From Albifimbria verrucaria (taxonomy: Eukaryota > Ascomycota > Sordariomycetes > Hypocreales > Stachybotryaceae), in contig JAHREC010000011.1 of the NCBI GenBank assembly GCA_020081605.1, positions 3,720,001 to 3,784,000 on the forward strand: 64,000 nucleotides of DNA, read 5' to 3'. The notes beneath the pieces were generated by a model, which had not been told where the DNA came from, made no database searches, and was given only the letters and a program-made list of their open reading frames with translations. A program made the position numbers and the translations under genes. Shown here piece by piece: positions 1 through 9,518 of the stretch; the stretch's first letter is position 1; every line of letters begins with the position of its first letter.

Positions 1-89
1 TTGGCGGTAAGCAACCCGCCCAGGTATACCGAGCCCTGGGATAGAATGTCAAGGTAGCGGCTTCTGACCATAACTATTGCCAACGTATC

Positions 90-1363
90 TCAATGGAATG
101 TCTCCGGGAAGTATACCCACCTCTTGTGCGACTCATCCCAGTGCCGGTATTGCTGTTTCTCAGCATCCCACTGCCAGTAATCGTTATCCTGCTCATCATC
201 CGAGTCCTCCTCAATTTCATCTGAGGTTACTTGGTGATCTGTATTAGGTAGTAATCGGCCATGTAGTCTTGATCTTCGAATGGCCCTGGGTCATCTTCTA
301 TCGTTAGATCCGCTATAGTTCCTTCAATAATGTCTATGGCACACGAGTTTGTAGTGGTACCTGGTGCACCGTCAGGTGGTCTGTTGCAAGGAGGGCTCGC
401 GGTGAAGCTTGCGTCAGCAAAGCCCATGTCTGCGTTGGCAAGAACGCAGACATGGGCTCCGCTGACCGAATTGTTCACAGGTTGCAATGCATCCAACGAT
501 GCTAAGTGGTTATGTTTATTTTCTTCAAGGAGGGATGATCCTTGGATATACTCAGCGCCTTGTTGTGTGGCCATGCCGCCTTCGACCATTCCACATTGCG
601 ACTGTTGTGCTATCGAACCATCGGTCACTGTCCCTTTTGTCTGACTTTCAGCATGTGGCCACGGACTCCACAGACGAAAGCAAGACAACAGTCCTCCAAA
701 TACTTTCTGATGCCTCTCAACCACGCCAGCCTGAAAAAGGTGGCAACGGTAGCTTCGCTGAGCCAGAAGCCCGGGCTGCTCGATTCCGTTACAGCAAGCT
801 CGACAAGAGTTCGAGACTGGCATAAACTCTCCACACAACACAGCATCTCCACGATAGGTTGGAATGGAGCCGCGATCTCTCGAAGGGTTGGCATCTCAAT
901 CCCCATTCTTGGTAGATAAATTGGCTGGTTACGGCGTTGAAGTCGCCTAACGCAGCCATTGTACGAATGAAGTCTTGGTGACCTCCGGGTCTGATGAAGA
1001 CAGCGCCTGGCATGCCTTTCAACCGTATAGCTCCAATAGTGACAGAGAAGTGACCCGAAGTAACCTGTGGCACGCCGCTTAGAATAAACTACTTTGTCTG
1101 GCACGAGAAGTCATACTGCTAACACATCCATAGTAAGACGGCTTCATTGGCTCCAAAATAAACCAATTGGACGAAGTTTTGGTGGAGACGGGCGAATCAG
1201 AACTAGATGGGTTTATTTTCAGCGTAAGGATATCTGTTCGATTCGTGTCCGTTGGGATAGGCATCGTAGAATGATATACACCGATTCCGTCCGCCTCACT
1301 ATCGGAGCCTATTGGTATAGCCTCAATCACATAACAGCGAGAAAAGAGAAGACTTGAATTCAA
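90..1363 (-). CDS. unrecognised protein gene, reading frame broken, Trp/acidic C-terminus
   Basis: I do not recognise this protein. Three minus-strand frames carry protein-like sequence in relay: about 1363-1100, then 1104-625, then 841-230. A last segment in another frame runs from about 215 to a stop at 90-92. That last segment is acidic (EIEEDSDDEQD) and then rich in aromatic residues with a WxWDxxxQQYxHWD pattern, ending in YFPETFH. The middle part holds a stretch (PTLREIAAPFQPIVEM) that reads like a folded domain. The frame changes may be one-base assembly errors, as elsewhere in this window, unrecognised introns, or real decay. The start is not determined and the gene may extend upstream of 1363. 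Treat the limits as approximate. It could equally be a pseudogene. Confidence 0.35.
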
Positions 1364-2562
1364 CTGGGATTGTCGACCAGGCCACCAATAACATCTGTCA
1401 ATCTGAACACGGGGAGAGATATCATCCTCATTGCGTCAGGTGCTGCCTGATGCGTGACCCGAATATCGGACCGTTGCCAGCCGTTTTCGAGACTTCATGA
1501 GGCCAATAGATTGGAGGATGTCTTATTTGATACAGAACACCAGTATGAGGCTGAGGCTCGCTTAATTCAGTATCGATTGTGATGCATACATGGCTTGCGC
1601 ATGACGCATGAGCTCTTCGTCAAAGCTGTGGGGTTGCGTCGGCTCAATAACTTGGAGACTCAACTGTGCATATTCGGAGTGTCGGGGATAAGGCACACCG
1701 AGACCATCGAAAGTGCAAATTCCAAGAGAGCAAATTCCAAGATTGCGCAAGAAAGGGGCGGCCTGGCTCACGCGGCCCAGAAAGGCTCGCGTTCCACGAC
1801 CTCACGAGTCATGAGGCAACCAGGCAAGCCTTGCGATCGAGACCAAGCCACGCAGAAGTGTCGCTGAATGTACGAACATCCGTGCGCTAAGCTGGTTGCC
1901 TTACGGTTCAAGGGACGTGGCACGGCAAAGATGCAGGCTGAGCGATTCTCAACAACGGCAATTGGGAATATGAAATGGAATTACAAGCCGGATCGGGACA
2001 GGTTCATCACACGTCTGGCCGTGGATGCGCTGGCTGGTGGCGGAGCCAGTCAGTTGTGCGTGCAGGTGCAGGAGCAAAAAGCAATTATGGTGAGAAAATC
2101 GACAAAGGCAAGGCTCAACCCGACGATGGATGGTTCGCGATGCGTTTGCCTTACTTTGATGCGCTGGCCAATCCGTTACCGTAAAAGGACGCAGGCGAAA
2201 CCCAAGAGGTGGTTTGGGGCCGCAGTCCAGTCCGTCGTTACATGCATGTTATCCGATAGTTATTTGACCAAACGCCATGGACTTGAGGAACTCCATCTCC
2301 ATCGAAGAGTTTTATCCCGTTTCTCAAATCGATTGACCCAACCACCACTTACTTTCTTATTAAGGGTCTGGGAGGTAGGGGACTCAGGACGAGGGTGTGT
2401 GAGGCTGATGCATGGCTGACCATGCCACAGCTCCCAGCATCGACAACACCAAGATCGACCAGACTCCGAGGAAGAAACATCGAAAAGAACAAGTGAAAAG
2501 TGCAGCAACGGGTAAATGAATAGCATGGGCGTCAAGAAAAACACCGAAACCCGCCTCCCACC
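1364..2562. other. intergenic stretch, nothing recognised
   Basis: No convincing coding sequence was seen on either strand. The open frames here are short and compositionally random. It separates the broken minus-strand gene from the plus-strand gene at 2563 and so should contain promoter elements for one or both. Confidence 0.4.
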
Positions 2563-3606
2563 ATGGAAGGATACATGGACGACGACACGGACGCTGGAAT
2601 AGACGTCCACGAACCGTCCTCGGAGCCAGATCAGACACCCGACCTTGCTGGTCATGAAACCGCAGACCCTCAGCAGCAGCCAACGTTCCGCGACTCTCTG
2701 TGTTTCGACAATGATGCCTTCATGGTGCCCCAGGATTCCCTGCAGTTGATTGTCCGATCCTGGAACTTCCGCCTCAGCTATTGCAAGGATCATTCTTCAC
2801 GGACCTGGACATGTATACAAACCCAAGGCCAAGGTCCGTTTCTGATAGTCAACCACAAGATGTAGCCAGGCGACTTGCGCTCCGGGACTTGTCCAGTAAC
2901 CCCCTCCACTGATGCCGGTACAATGGAACGGACCGAACACCACCACCGTGACTCCAGGTTCCAACTTTCCCTTGACTCCAACCCACGGCCCTAACGAGCC
3001 TTACAGTGGATGGCTCGTACAGAACCCCAGGTTTCCCCAGATTGCGTTCCCAGTCCCGGTCATACCACAACCCCACATGAGTAGAGAGTTCGTTGTCGAA
3101 ACAGGAGAGTCTAAGAGAATCATGATTGAGTGCGGTCGAGGCCGCGTGCACGTCTGCGCCAAGTTTCGCCTTGACTACGAGTATGGTCTGATTGATGCCG
3201 GACTTGCAAAAGAGATGAAGCTTCCGTTCATCCCCTGCTGCCGGACAAGAAACAGCCAAGGGAGTCCCCACAGGGAGTAATAAGGCCTACCAAGTTCGTC
3301 CAGCTGACTGTCACGGGGATGGAGACTATTCCGGGAGGAAGACCGAGATGGCCAACACAACTTCGACTCTGCGTCTTTAGATCGACACATCCTTTTGGGA
3401 AGATTATACTTGGACGGGCCGCTGCTCGGGCACTCGGCCTCCAGTCGGCTCAGGTGGATGTGGTTGGAGACGGAACGGGCCCAGAGAGAGGAACTGGTGT
3501 CGGAGGGTCGGGCTACGTGCAGGGAGCTCCGTTGGACGGGCTATCGCCTACAGAGGGAGGTCAGGCCTCGCTGCCTTATGTAATGCCAGGTACCCATATG
3601 GGGTAG
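2563..3606 (+). CDS. unrecognised protein, possible degenerate retropepsin-like fold
   Basis: Not recognised by name. The start ATG at 2563 opens an acidic, Pro/Gln-rich N-terminus (MEGYMDDDTDAG). Continuous protein-like sequence then runs through three frame changes, each lying at a C run: 2728-2731, 2900-2904 and 3232-3235. One extra C at each run joins the frames and gives 349 codons ending at the TAG at 3604-3606. The central part has a shape seen in retropepsin-like proteins: a strand with a DYEYGLI segment, then a helix (AGLAKEMKLP), then FVQLTVTG, then a late hydrophobic GKIILGRAAARAL segment resembling the ILG motif. The usual D-T/S-G catalytic triplet is not intact, so protease activity is doubtful. 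The C-terminal 60 residues are Gly-rich. The fold assignment is an inference; the reading-frame repair is well supported by length. Confidence 0.5.
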
Positions 3607-4385
3607 AAGGTCTTGCATGTATATAGCATTCAAGCATATCTACGACTTGGATGCTTGTACAGGACTTCCAGTCGAGCCGTCTGTAGACCAATAGAAGTCA
3701 TTTATAATTGTTTGCCTATGAAAGAAACGGTTGAGGTCTGCATTAGAGACGATGACGGACTTGGAGACACCTGCCCGCCCACCTTATAGGAGACGTGCGT
3801 TATGATTTGGGAAGCTACACTACCTGAACTACCCCAACTTTGGGGTATTTACAGCCATGCACATGAAAGAACAGGAGACTACTGGTGTTTGGTCACTGTT
3901 TTGGTGACGCTGACCTAGAACAAAAGTGAGCAGAAAACTAATAAAATAATTTCCACCTTCTAAATCAAATTGAAACTTCCATGCACCTCTGGAGCCTTTA
4001 ACCAAGCAAATGCAGCTGCATTGGCATCCTTGGGCTTGTGTTTCTCCTCCTCGTGACGCTGTGCCAAAAGCTGGGAAGACGACCCTGGCTGGCATGTGAA
4101 AGGGCGCTAAGCCAAAACGCGGGCTGCAGGGGTCACCAGGACGTGCTTGTGAGTTGCCTCGGTTTACAGCTGATGTCAGCGGGTCTTTCGGGTGCCCCGT
4201 GGAGTCTCCAGGCCTGGCCTCTGCTTAGCTGCTACGGCTATGGGGGAGGCGAAACGGATGAACCGAGGTCGACCGTCGCGCCTATAACTCTCCTCTGCGA
4301 CAGCAACTCCCAGCTTGCGAAGCTTCTACCATTCACCTACTCGAAGCCTCACACATACCCCTAGCCGCCACATTTCACATACAAG
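3607..4385. other. intergenic, thiolase promoter region
   Basis: No gene was seen. The 3' half should hold the promoter and leader of the thiolase gene that starts at 4386. The ORFs here have no recognisable protein character. Confidence 0.5.
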
Positions 4386-5823
4386 ATGGGTGGTAAGCAG
4401 CAAGCCATTCGCCCCTCTGTCGCGAAGCTCTCGCTAACTGATTGCTGTCGCAGCTCTTGACCGAATTTCTCAGATCGGCGGCCAGATCTCTGGCGACCGC
4501 ACCGCTGGCGGACGTGACAAGATCCTGGAGAAGCGCCCCGACGATGTACGTCTGCTCCATACCTCGCAACTTTGCAGCTTTTTTGCTAACCGCTCCTGTG
4601 TGTTTAGGTCGTCGTGACTGCTTGCTGCCGTAGCGCCTTCACCAAGGGTGGCAAGGGTGGCTTCAAGGACACCCAGGCCGCCGACCTCATGGCCGGTGTT
4701 CTCAAGGCCATCATCGACCGATCCAAGATCAACCCCGCCCTCGTCGAGGATATCTGTGTCGGCTCCGTCCTGCCCCCGGCGGTGGTGCTACTGAGATGCG
4801 TGCTGCCAGCTTGGTCGCCGGCTTCCCCGAGACCGCTGCTGTGCGAACCCTCAACCGACAGTGCTCGTCTGGTCTCCAGGCCTGCGTCGACGTCGCCAAC
4901 CAGATCAAGACCGGCATGATTGACATCGGTATTGGTGCCGGTGTTGAGAGCATGAGCTTGCAGTACGGGTAAGACACTCTCCACGCCCCCGAGATTCATT
5001 CAGCATGTACTGACATTCATCTAGCCCCGGTGCCGTTACCGAGTTCTCCGAGCTGCTCGAGTCTCACCCCGAGGCCGCCAACTGCAAGGTTCCCATGGGT
5101 GTTCTGTCCGAGAACATGGCCAAGGACCTCAAGATCAGCCGTGCCGAACAGGATGCTTTCGCCGCCTCCTCATACCAGAAGGCCCTGAAAGCCCAGCAGG
5201 CTGGTCTCTTCGATGAAGAGATCACCCCTCTCAAGGTCAAGTTCGAGGACCCCAAGACTGGTGAGACTAAGGAGATCGTTGTCTCCAAGGACGACGGTGT
5301 CCGACCTGGTATCACTGCCGAGTCGCTCGCCAAGATCAAGCCCGCCTTCGCCAAGGACGGCAGCATCCACGCCGGTAACGCCAGCCAGATCTCTGATGGC
5401 GCTGCCGCTGTTCTCCTCATGAGACGTTCCACTGCCGAGAAGCTCGGCCAGAAGATCATTGGCAAGTACGTCTGCGCCTCTATTGTCGGCGTCAAGCCCC
5501 TCCTCATGGGCCAGGGCCCCTGGAAGGCCATCCCCAAGGCTCTGGAGCTTGCCGGTATCTCCCGGGATGATGTCGACATCTACGAGATCAACGAGGCTTT
5601 TGCCAGCCAGTGCCTGTGGAGCGCCAACGAGCTCGGTATCCCTCACGAGAAGATCAACCCCAAGGGTGGTGCCATCGCATTCGGTCACCCTCTGGGATGC
5701 ACTGGCGCCAGACAGGTCTCCACCCTGCTCTACGAGCTTAAGAGGACAGGAAAGAAGGTCGGTAACACGTCCATGTGCGTGGGAACCGGTATGGGTATGA
5801 GCGCTGTTTGGGTTGCGGAGTAA
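4386..5823 (+). CDS. peroxisomal 3-ketoacyl-CoA thiolase
   Basis: Thiolase of fatty-acid beta-oxidation: it cleaves 3-ketoacyl-CoA with CoA to acetyl-CoA and a shortened acyl-CoA. There are four exons with introns at 4393-4453 (just after codon 2), 4546-4607 and 4969-5024. The spliced protein is about 419 residues, the normal family length. The acyl-accepting Cys lies in NRQCSSG (about residue 119), the His in GHPLG (about 375) and the second Cys in SMCVGTGMG (about 405). The N-terminus RISQIGGQI fits a PTS2 peroxisomal signal closely, with Ile instead of Leu at the last position. The frame breaks at the C run 4773-4777 (LPP/GGGATEM); one missing C explains it. The gene converges on the ornithine-cyclodeaminase-like gene, leaving 111 bp between stops. 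A cytosolic acetoacetyl-CoA thiolase is less likely given the PTS2-like start and the GGGATEMRAAS context. Confidence 0.9.
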
Positions 5824-5934
5824 TGATATCCTTTTTGTGGCATGCAAAATAGACGAGTCACTGTATGAATAGCATCCTTGGTTGGTAAATATCATGCATT
5901 ATGAATAAAGGTATCATATTGCCAGGCCTTTCAA

Positions 5935-7421
5935 CTAAAAACCAGTTATCTGCGTGCCTACTTGCTTTTCCTTGGCAACCTTGATTAGATGTGAGCCAAC
6001 TACCAAGTCCATGAGTCCCAGGCCAACACTCTTGTAAATAACAGTGCCGTCTCTTAGCCAACGGACGAGTCCGTCCTCCTTTTCTTTTGCCGGCTCGGCG
6101 AGCTGCTAGAATTCCTGCGGAATGGCAATGAGAAGCTTGACTTCTGACCGCTTGATGATGTGGACCCAGTTGGGCTAGTTGGCCTTCCTTCACGGTCACC
6201 GAAGACGGAAGACATTGCGGATTGATGAGGGCTACGGAGACTGAGGTCGTCTGTCGAAGTTTGGCTGGCAGTGGTTTCGTTTTCCGATTCCTCAGCCGCC
6301 TGCCGGTGAAGCATCACCAACTCTCCAAGCCTAAGATTGTTGTAAGCAAACACATGTTGTCCGAATTTTGGACAAAAGGGTACATACTCTACTAGCTGAG
6401 TGGGATGGACATTCGCCGAGATGATCTCGCCGGCTTCTTTCAGAGCACCATCCAAGGTATCCACAACAATCACACCGCCTTCGTCAGCATGCTTGTGAAA
6501 GTGACGATGTGGCTTATCATGGGTCTTAACAGCTTGTTGGATGAGCTCGTCTGGCAATTCTCTCATGTCGGGCGTAAAGCTGCCTACCGCCACGATCAAC
6601 CTACCCTTTCGCCTGCCCTCATGAGATGTGAGTAAAGACCCTCAAAGAGATCTTCGCGCGAAGGCGTACAGCAATAAAGCACGTCCGCATCGCGAATATA
6701 CTCCTTCTTGAGACGGTTGAATTCATGGAAAGTAGGGGTCAGGATGGTGAACTTGGTTTGGTCCCAGCCTTCACGCTCCTTGACAACACCGGGAATCACG
6801 GTAAACTTGCGGAGCAGGTTGCCGGCATTGTCAGAGAAGCGGCGGTTGATGATGTTGACGTGCTTGATAGAGTCACCACGCATCATGAGGGCAAGACGGA
6901 CGTGCCAGTAAGCTTGCATGCCGCTGCCGAAGACGGTGATGGTCTTGACGCTGCTGCGCCGAAGGAGCAGGCATGCTGAAGCGAGAGCGGTGCGGAAGGC
7001 CGTGAGAGTAGAGGCATGAAGAAGACCCACGGGCTGACCATCGGGAGAAAAGAGGTTCACGATACCCGTAGGCCGGATCGGCTCAACCGATGAGTCCTGA
7101 ACAGTCTCCGAGGTTGTCAAAGATACCACTTTCCAGCTTGTTAGTTTTGAAGCTTTTGTCACAGACAGATTCTCGTCTCACCTTTACATCCCATACCGGT
7201 GGGACCGCATGATGGCATATACAGAGTCGTTGCTTGGGATCCCGGATGACGAGTGGTCATACGGTGCGGCTGCTGATAAGCGCTCTGATCGGTGCCCTGC
7301 ACCCCGTGGAGTACTCATGGAGCGCCGAGGCCAGCTCATGGCGAAAATCCTCCAACTCATCAAGAGTCAGGCTTTCCAGAATGGCTCGGACCTGGTCGTC
7401 GGAGAGGACTGTCAACGTCAT
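5935..7421 (-). CDS. ornithine cyclodeaminase / mu-crystallin family protein
   Basis: NAD(P)-binding protein of the ornithine cyclodeaminase/mu-crystallin family; the fungal substrate is not evident. Two exons: 7421-7182 and 7128-5935, with an intron at 7129-7181 having a good CTAAC branch. Recognisable parts in order are a family N-terminus (MTLTVLSDDQ), YQQPHRMT, the substrate loop MPSCGPTGMGCK, the Rossmann motif TVFGSGMQAYWH and GSFTPDMRELP. The C-terminal helix region ends in MDLVVGSH. Between them lies a Ser-rich insert of about 60 residues, unusual against bacterial members. The frame breaks at 7302-7305 (C run), 6639-6641 (C run) and near 6105-6120. The first two are repaired by one base each. 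The product would be about 478 residues. It could act on an imino/ketimine substrate rather than ornithine. Confidence 0.8.
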
Positions 7422-8786
7422 GTCTTCGGGTGCTAAGTTAGTTGCGCTTCTAACGACGGTTTGGTGGACCGGTGCTCCTATAATTGTGGGTGCGCCAGAA
7501 AGCTTGAAAACAGTCGCGCAGCAGTGGGAGAAACGTTGCGAAGCGTCTTACAGACGTGAAAAAGCCAGGGCAATAAATAGTCGTGAAGATGCGCAGGCGC
7601 AGTTAAGGGTTTGGTCGAGCGGTGGTTAAATTCGATATCTCCGCATGGTTGGGTCAATCAGCCTCGGAGTGGACCGACCCGGAGCCGGGACTGAGCCTCG
7701 GGGTTAGTCAATGACTGCATGGAGCCGTCAATGCGGGCAACCTCCGCATTACACTTGATGCTCGCCACGTTCAGATCGTCACTCACAAAATGAGTAGACG
7801 ATCGACCACAGGGTTCCGCCAAGTCATTGGAACTATATCATGATCCCCACGTATCTTGACTAGGGCTTGGCGAGCTGGTACAGTGCATTCATTCACTGAG
7901 CTACATATGCTAAGGACCCGCCTTGGGATTAGGTATGACGCATTGCTGAAAAATTTCATGTCTTGAAAATTCTAGAATATTGTTTCTTCTTATCCTATTT
8001 TCCTCATAGTTGTAAGGCAGTGTTCTTGTACAGAGATATTTATAGTATATAACGGGAACCCTTGGTGTAGTGCTGTCGCTCAGGGCCACGTACGTCGCCT
8101 ACGTCACGCCAAGTGCAAGAATTGAGGGCTGCCTAACTCAGGCAAACAACTAGATAAATACAAGAACCAACAAGTTGAATGGAAGCTGTGAAAGAAGAAA
8201 AAGAATCCCGGAAATCCATAATTTTTTTTAAGTCGTCGCTCTTGGGGTTAGAGGCTGTTGATCACTGGAGATTAAGAAAAAGCCTGTCAGTCTCAGAAGA
8301 GATCGCCCAACGTTGCAGCTTTGTTTCAAACGGCCCATCCGGCTCTCCCTGTTCTTCACTGAGTACTAAGGGCTGCTCACTGGCCAACCTTCTCGTCTTG
8401 GCTGTCGCTTTTGGCCAATCAGCTGCCGCGTGTGGCTGGTTTTATATAGTAATCCGCGCCATCCTGTGGCTCAGCCCACCAATCAACGCCGGCGCAGCCT
8501 CCCGATACTTGAAGGCGGACCCTGGCACGCTTGACGAAAAGGCAACTTGCGACCGTGTTCTGGAAACCGTACCTGCCGTCGTCATCTCCATCACAACCAT
8601 CGACAGCTCGCATCGTCAACTCCCGCCGAACCTCCGCTTTCGGTTTCAACTCTGCGAATCCATCATTCTTGCAAGCATTGCTTAGACTGTACTTGCTTGT
8701 ACCGATCCACCCGCCGCGCACGACTCGTCACGAGACCGATTTCTAGCTAGCTTCCTGCTATCAGGAAGCTATTCACATCTGCAATC
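7422..8786. other. divergent intergenic region between cyclodeaminase-like gene and TVP18
   Basis: This is a 1.4 kb divergent promoter region. A 168-codon open frame at 8179-8685 has no recognisable protein character and overlaps a CT-rich leader-like stretch upstream of TVP18, so I do not call it. Nothing else was identified. Confidence 0.45.
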
Positions 8787-9518
8787 ATGGGCATCATGGA
8801 CAATATCGGGGAGGAGTTCCGCACGAGGAACTTCAGTACGTACAACCTGGCCGTCGCATCGCGAGTGAACAGCCAATGCTAACCAGTTCGACTAGGTATC
8901 TACGGACAATGGTAAGCTCAACATAAGCTCCCGAGGATTGCCCCCAAAGTGCGCAAAGCGGAACCAGGGGTTGTCTGGTCTCCAGATGCCTCGATCACCT
9001 CCCTTGGGGACGAAGCGCGCAACATCGTAAAGAGGCAGGTCTAACGTTGATCGCATAACAGGCTGGGCATTCTCTGCATCATTCTCTGCTGGGCTACTGG
9101 CATCAGCACTCTCATTACCATTAACATCTGGTTCATTATTTTTGGAGCCTTGTCTGTGTATGTTATTTCCGTGTTGCGCGGCTTCCAAGGAAGAGCAACG
9201 ACTAACCCCTTACCTAGTGCATTCGGCTGCTTCATCTTATTCATCGAAGTTCCCTTCCTGCTTCGAATCTGTCCCACCTCCTCCAAGTTCGACGCAGCTG
9301 TTCGCACGATCTCTACCAACTGGATGCGCGCCGCCTCGTATGGCGGCATGTCGCTAGTTCTGTTCCTCAGTCTCATCCGTGGCACCGCCTCCATCATCGC
9401 CGCCGCAGTCTTTCTCGCTCTCGCCGGCCTCTGCTACCTGCTCGCCGCCATCAAGGGCCAGTCCTTCGTTGGCAGCAAGACCCTTGGTGGACAGGGTGTT
9501 GCGCAAATGATTGTCTAG
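8787..9518 (+). CDS. TVP18: Golgi apparatus membrane protein TVP18
   Basis: Small multi-pass membrane protein of late Golgi/Tlg2-type vesicles, of poorly known role in vesicle traffic. Four exons (8787-8835, 8896-8911, 9062-9157, 9218-9518) splice to exactly 154 codons including the stop, matching the family length of about 150. The second exon is a micro-exon of only 16 nt. The protein begins MGIMDNIGEEF, has the family's IYGQWLG after the first splice, then four hydrophobic segments. It carries EVPFLLRICPTS after the second of these and ends in the highly typical VGSKTLGGQGVAQMIV. No frameshift is needed in this gene. The acceptor of intron 3 follows GACTAAC, and its donor is GTATGT. Confidence 0.92.

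Noticed and set aside
2563..3606. Complete LTR retroelement around the retropepsin-like gene
   Set aside because: No reverse transcriptase, integrase, primer site or flanking long repeats were seen on either side.
8179..8685. 168-codon open frame on the plus strand
   Set aside because: No domain or membrane pattern that makes sense, and it overlaps leader-like sequence of TVP18. It is probably chance.
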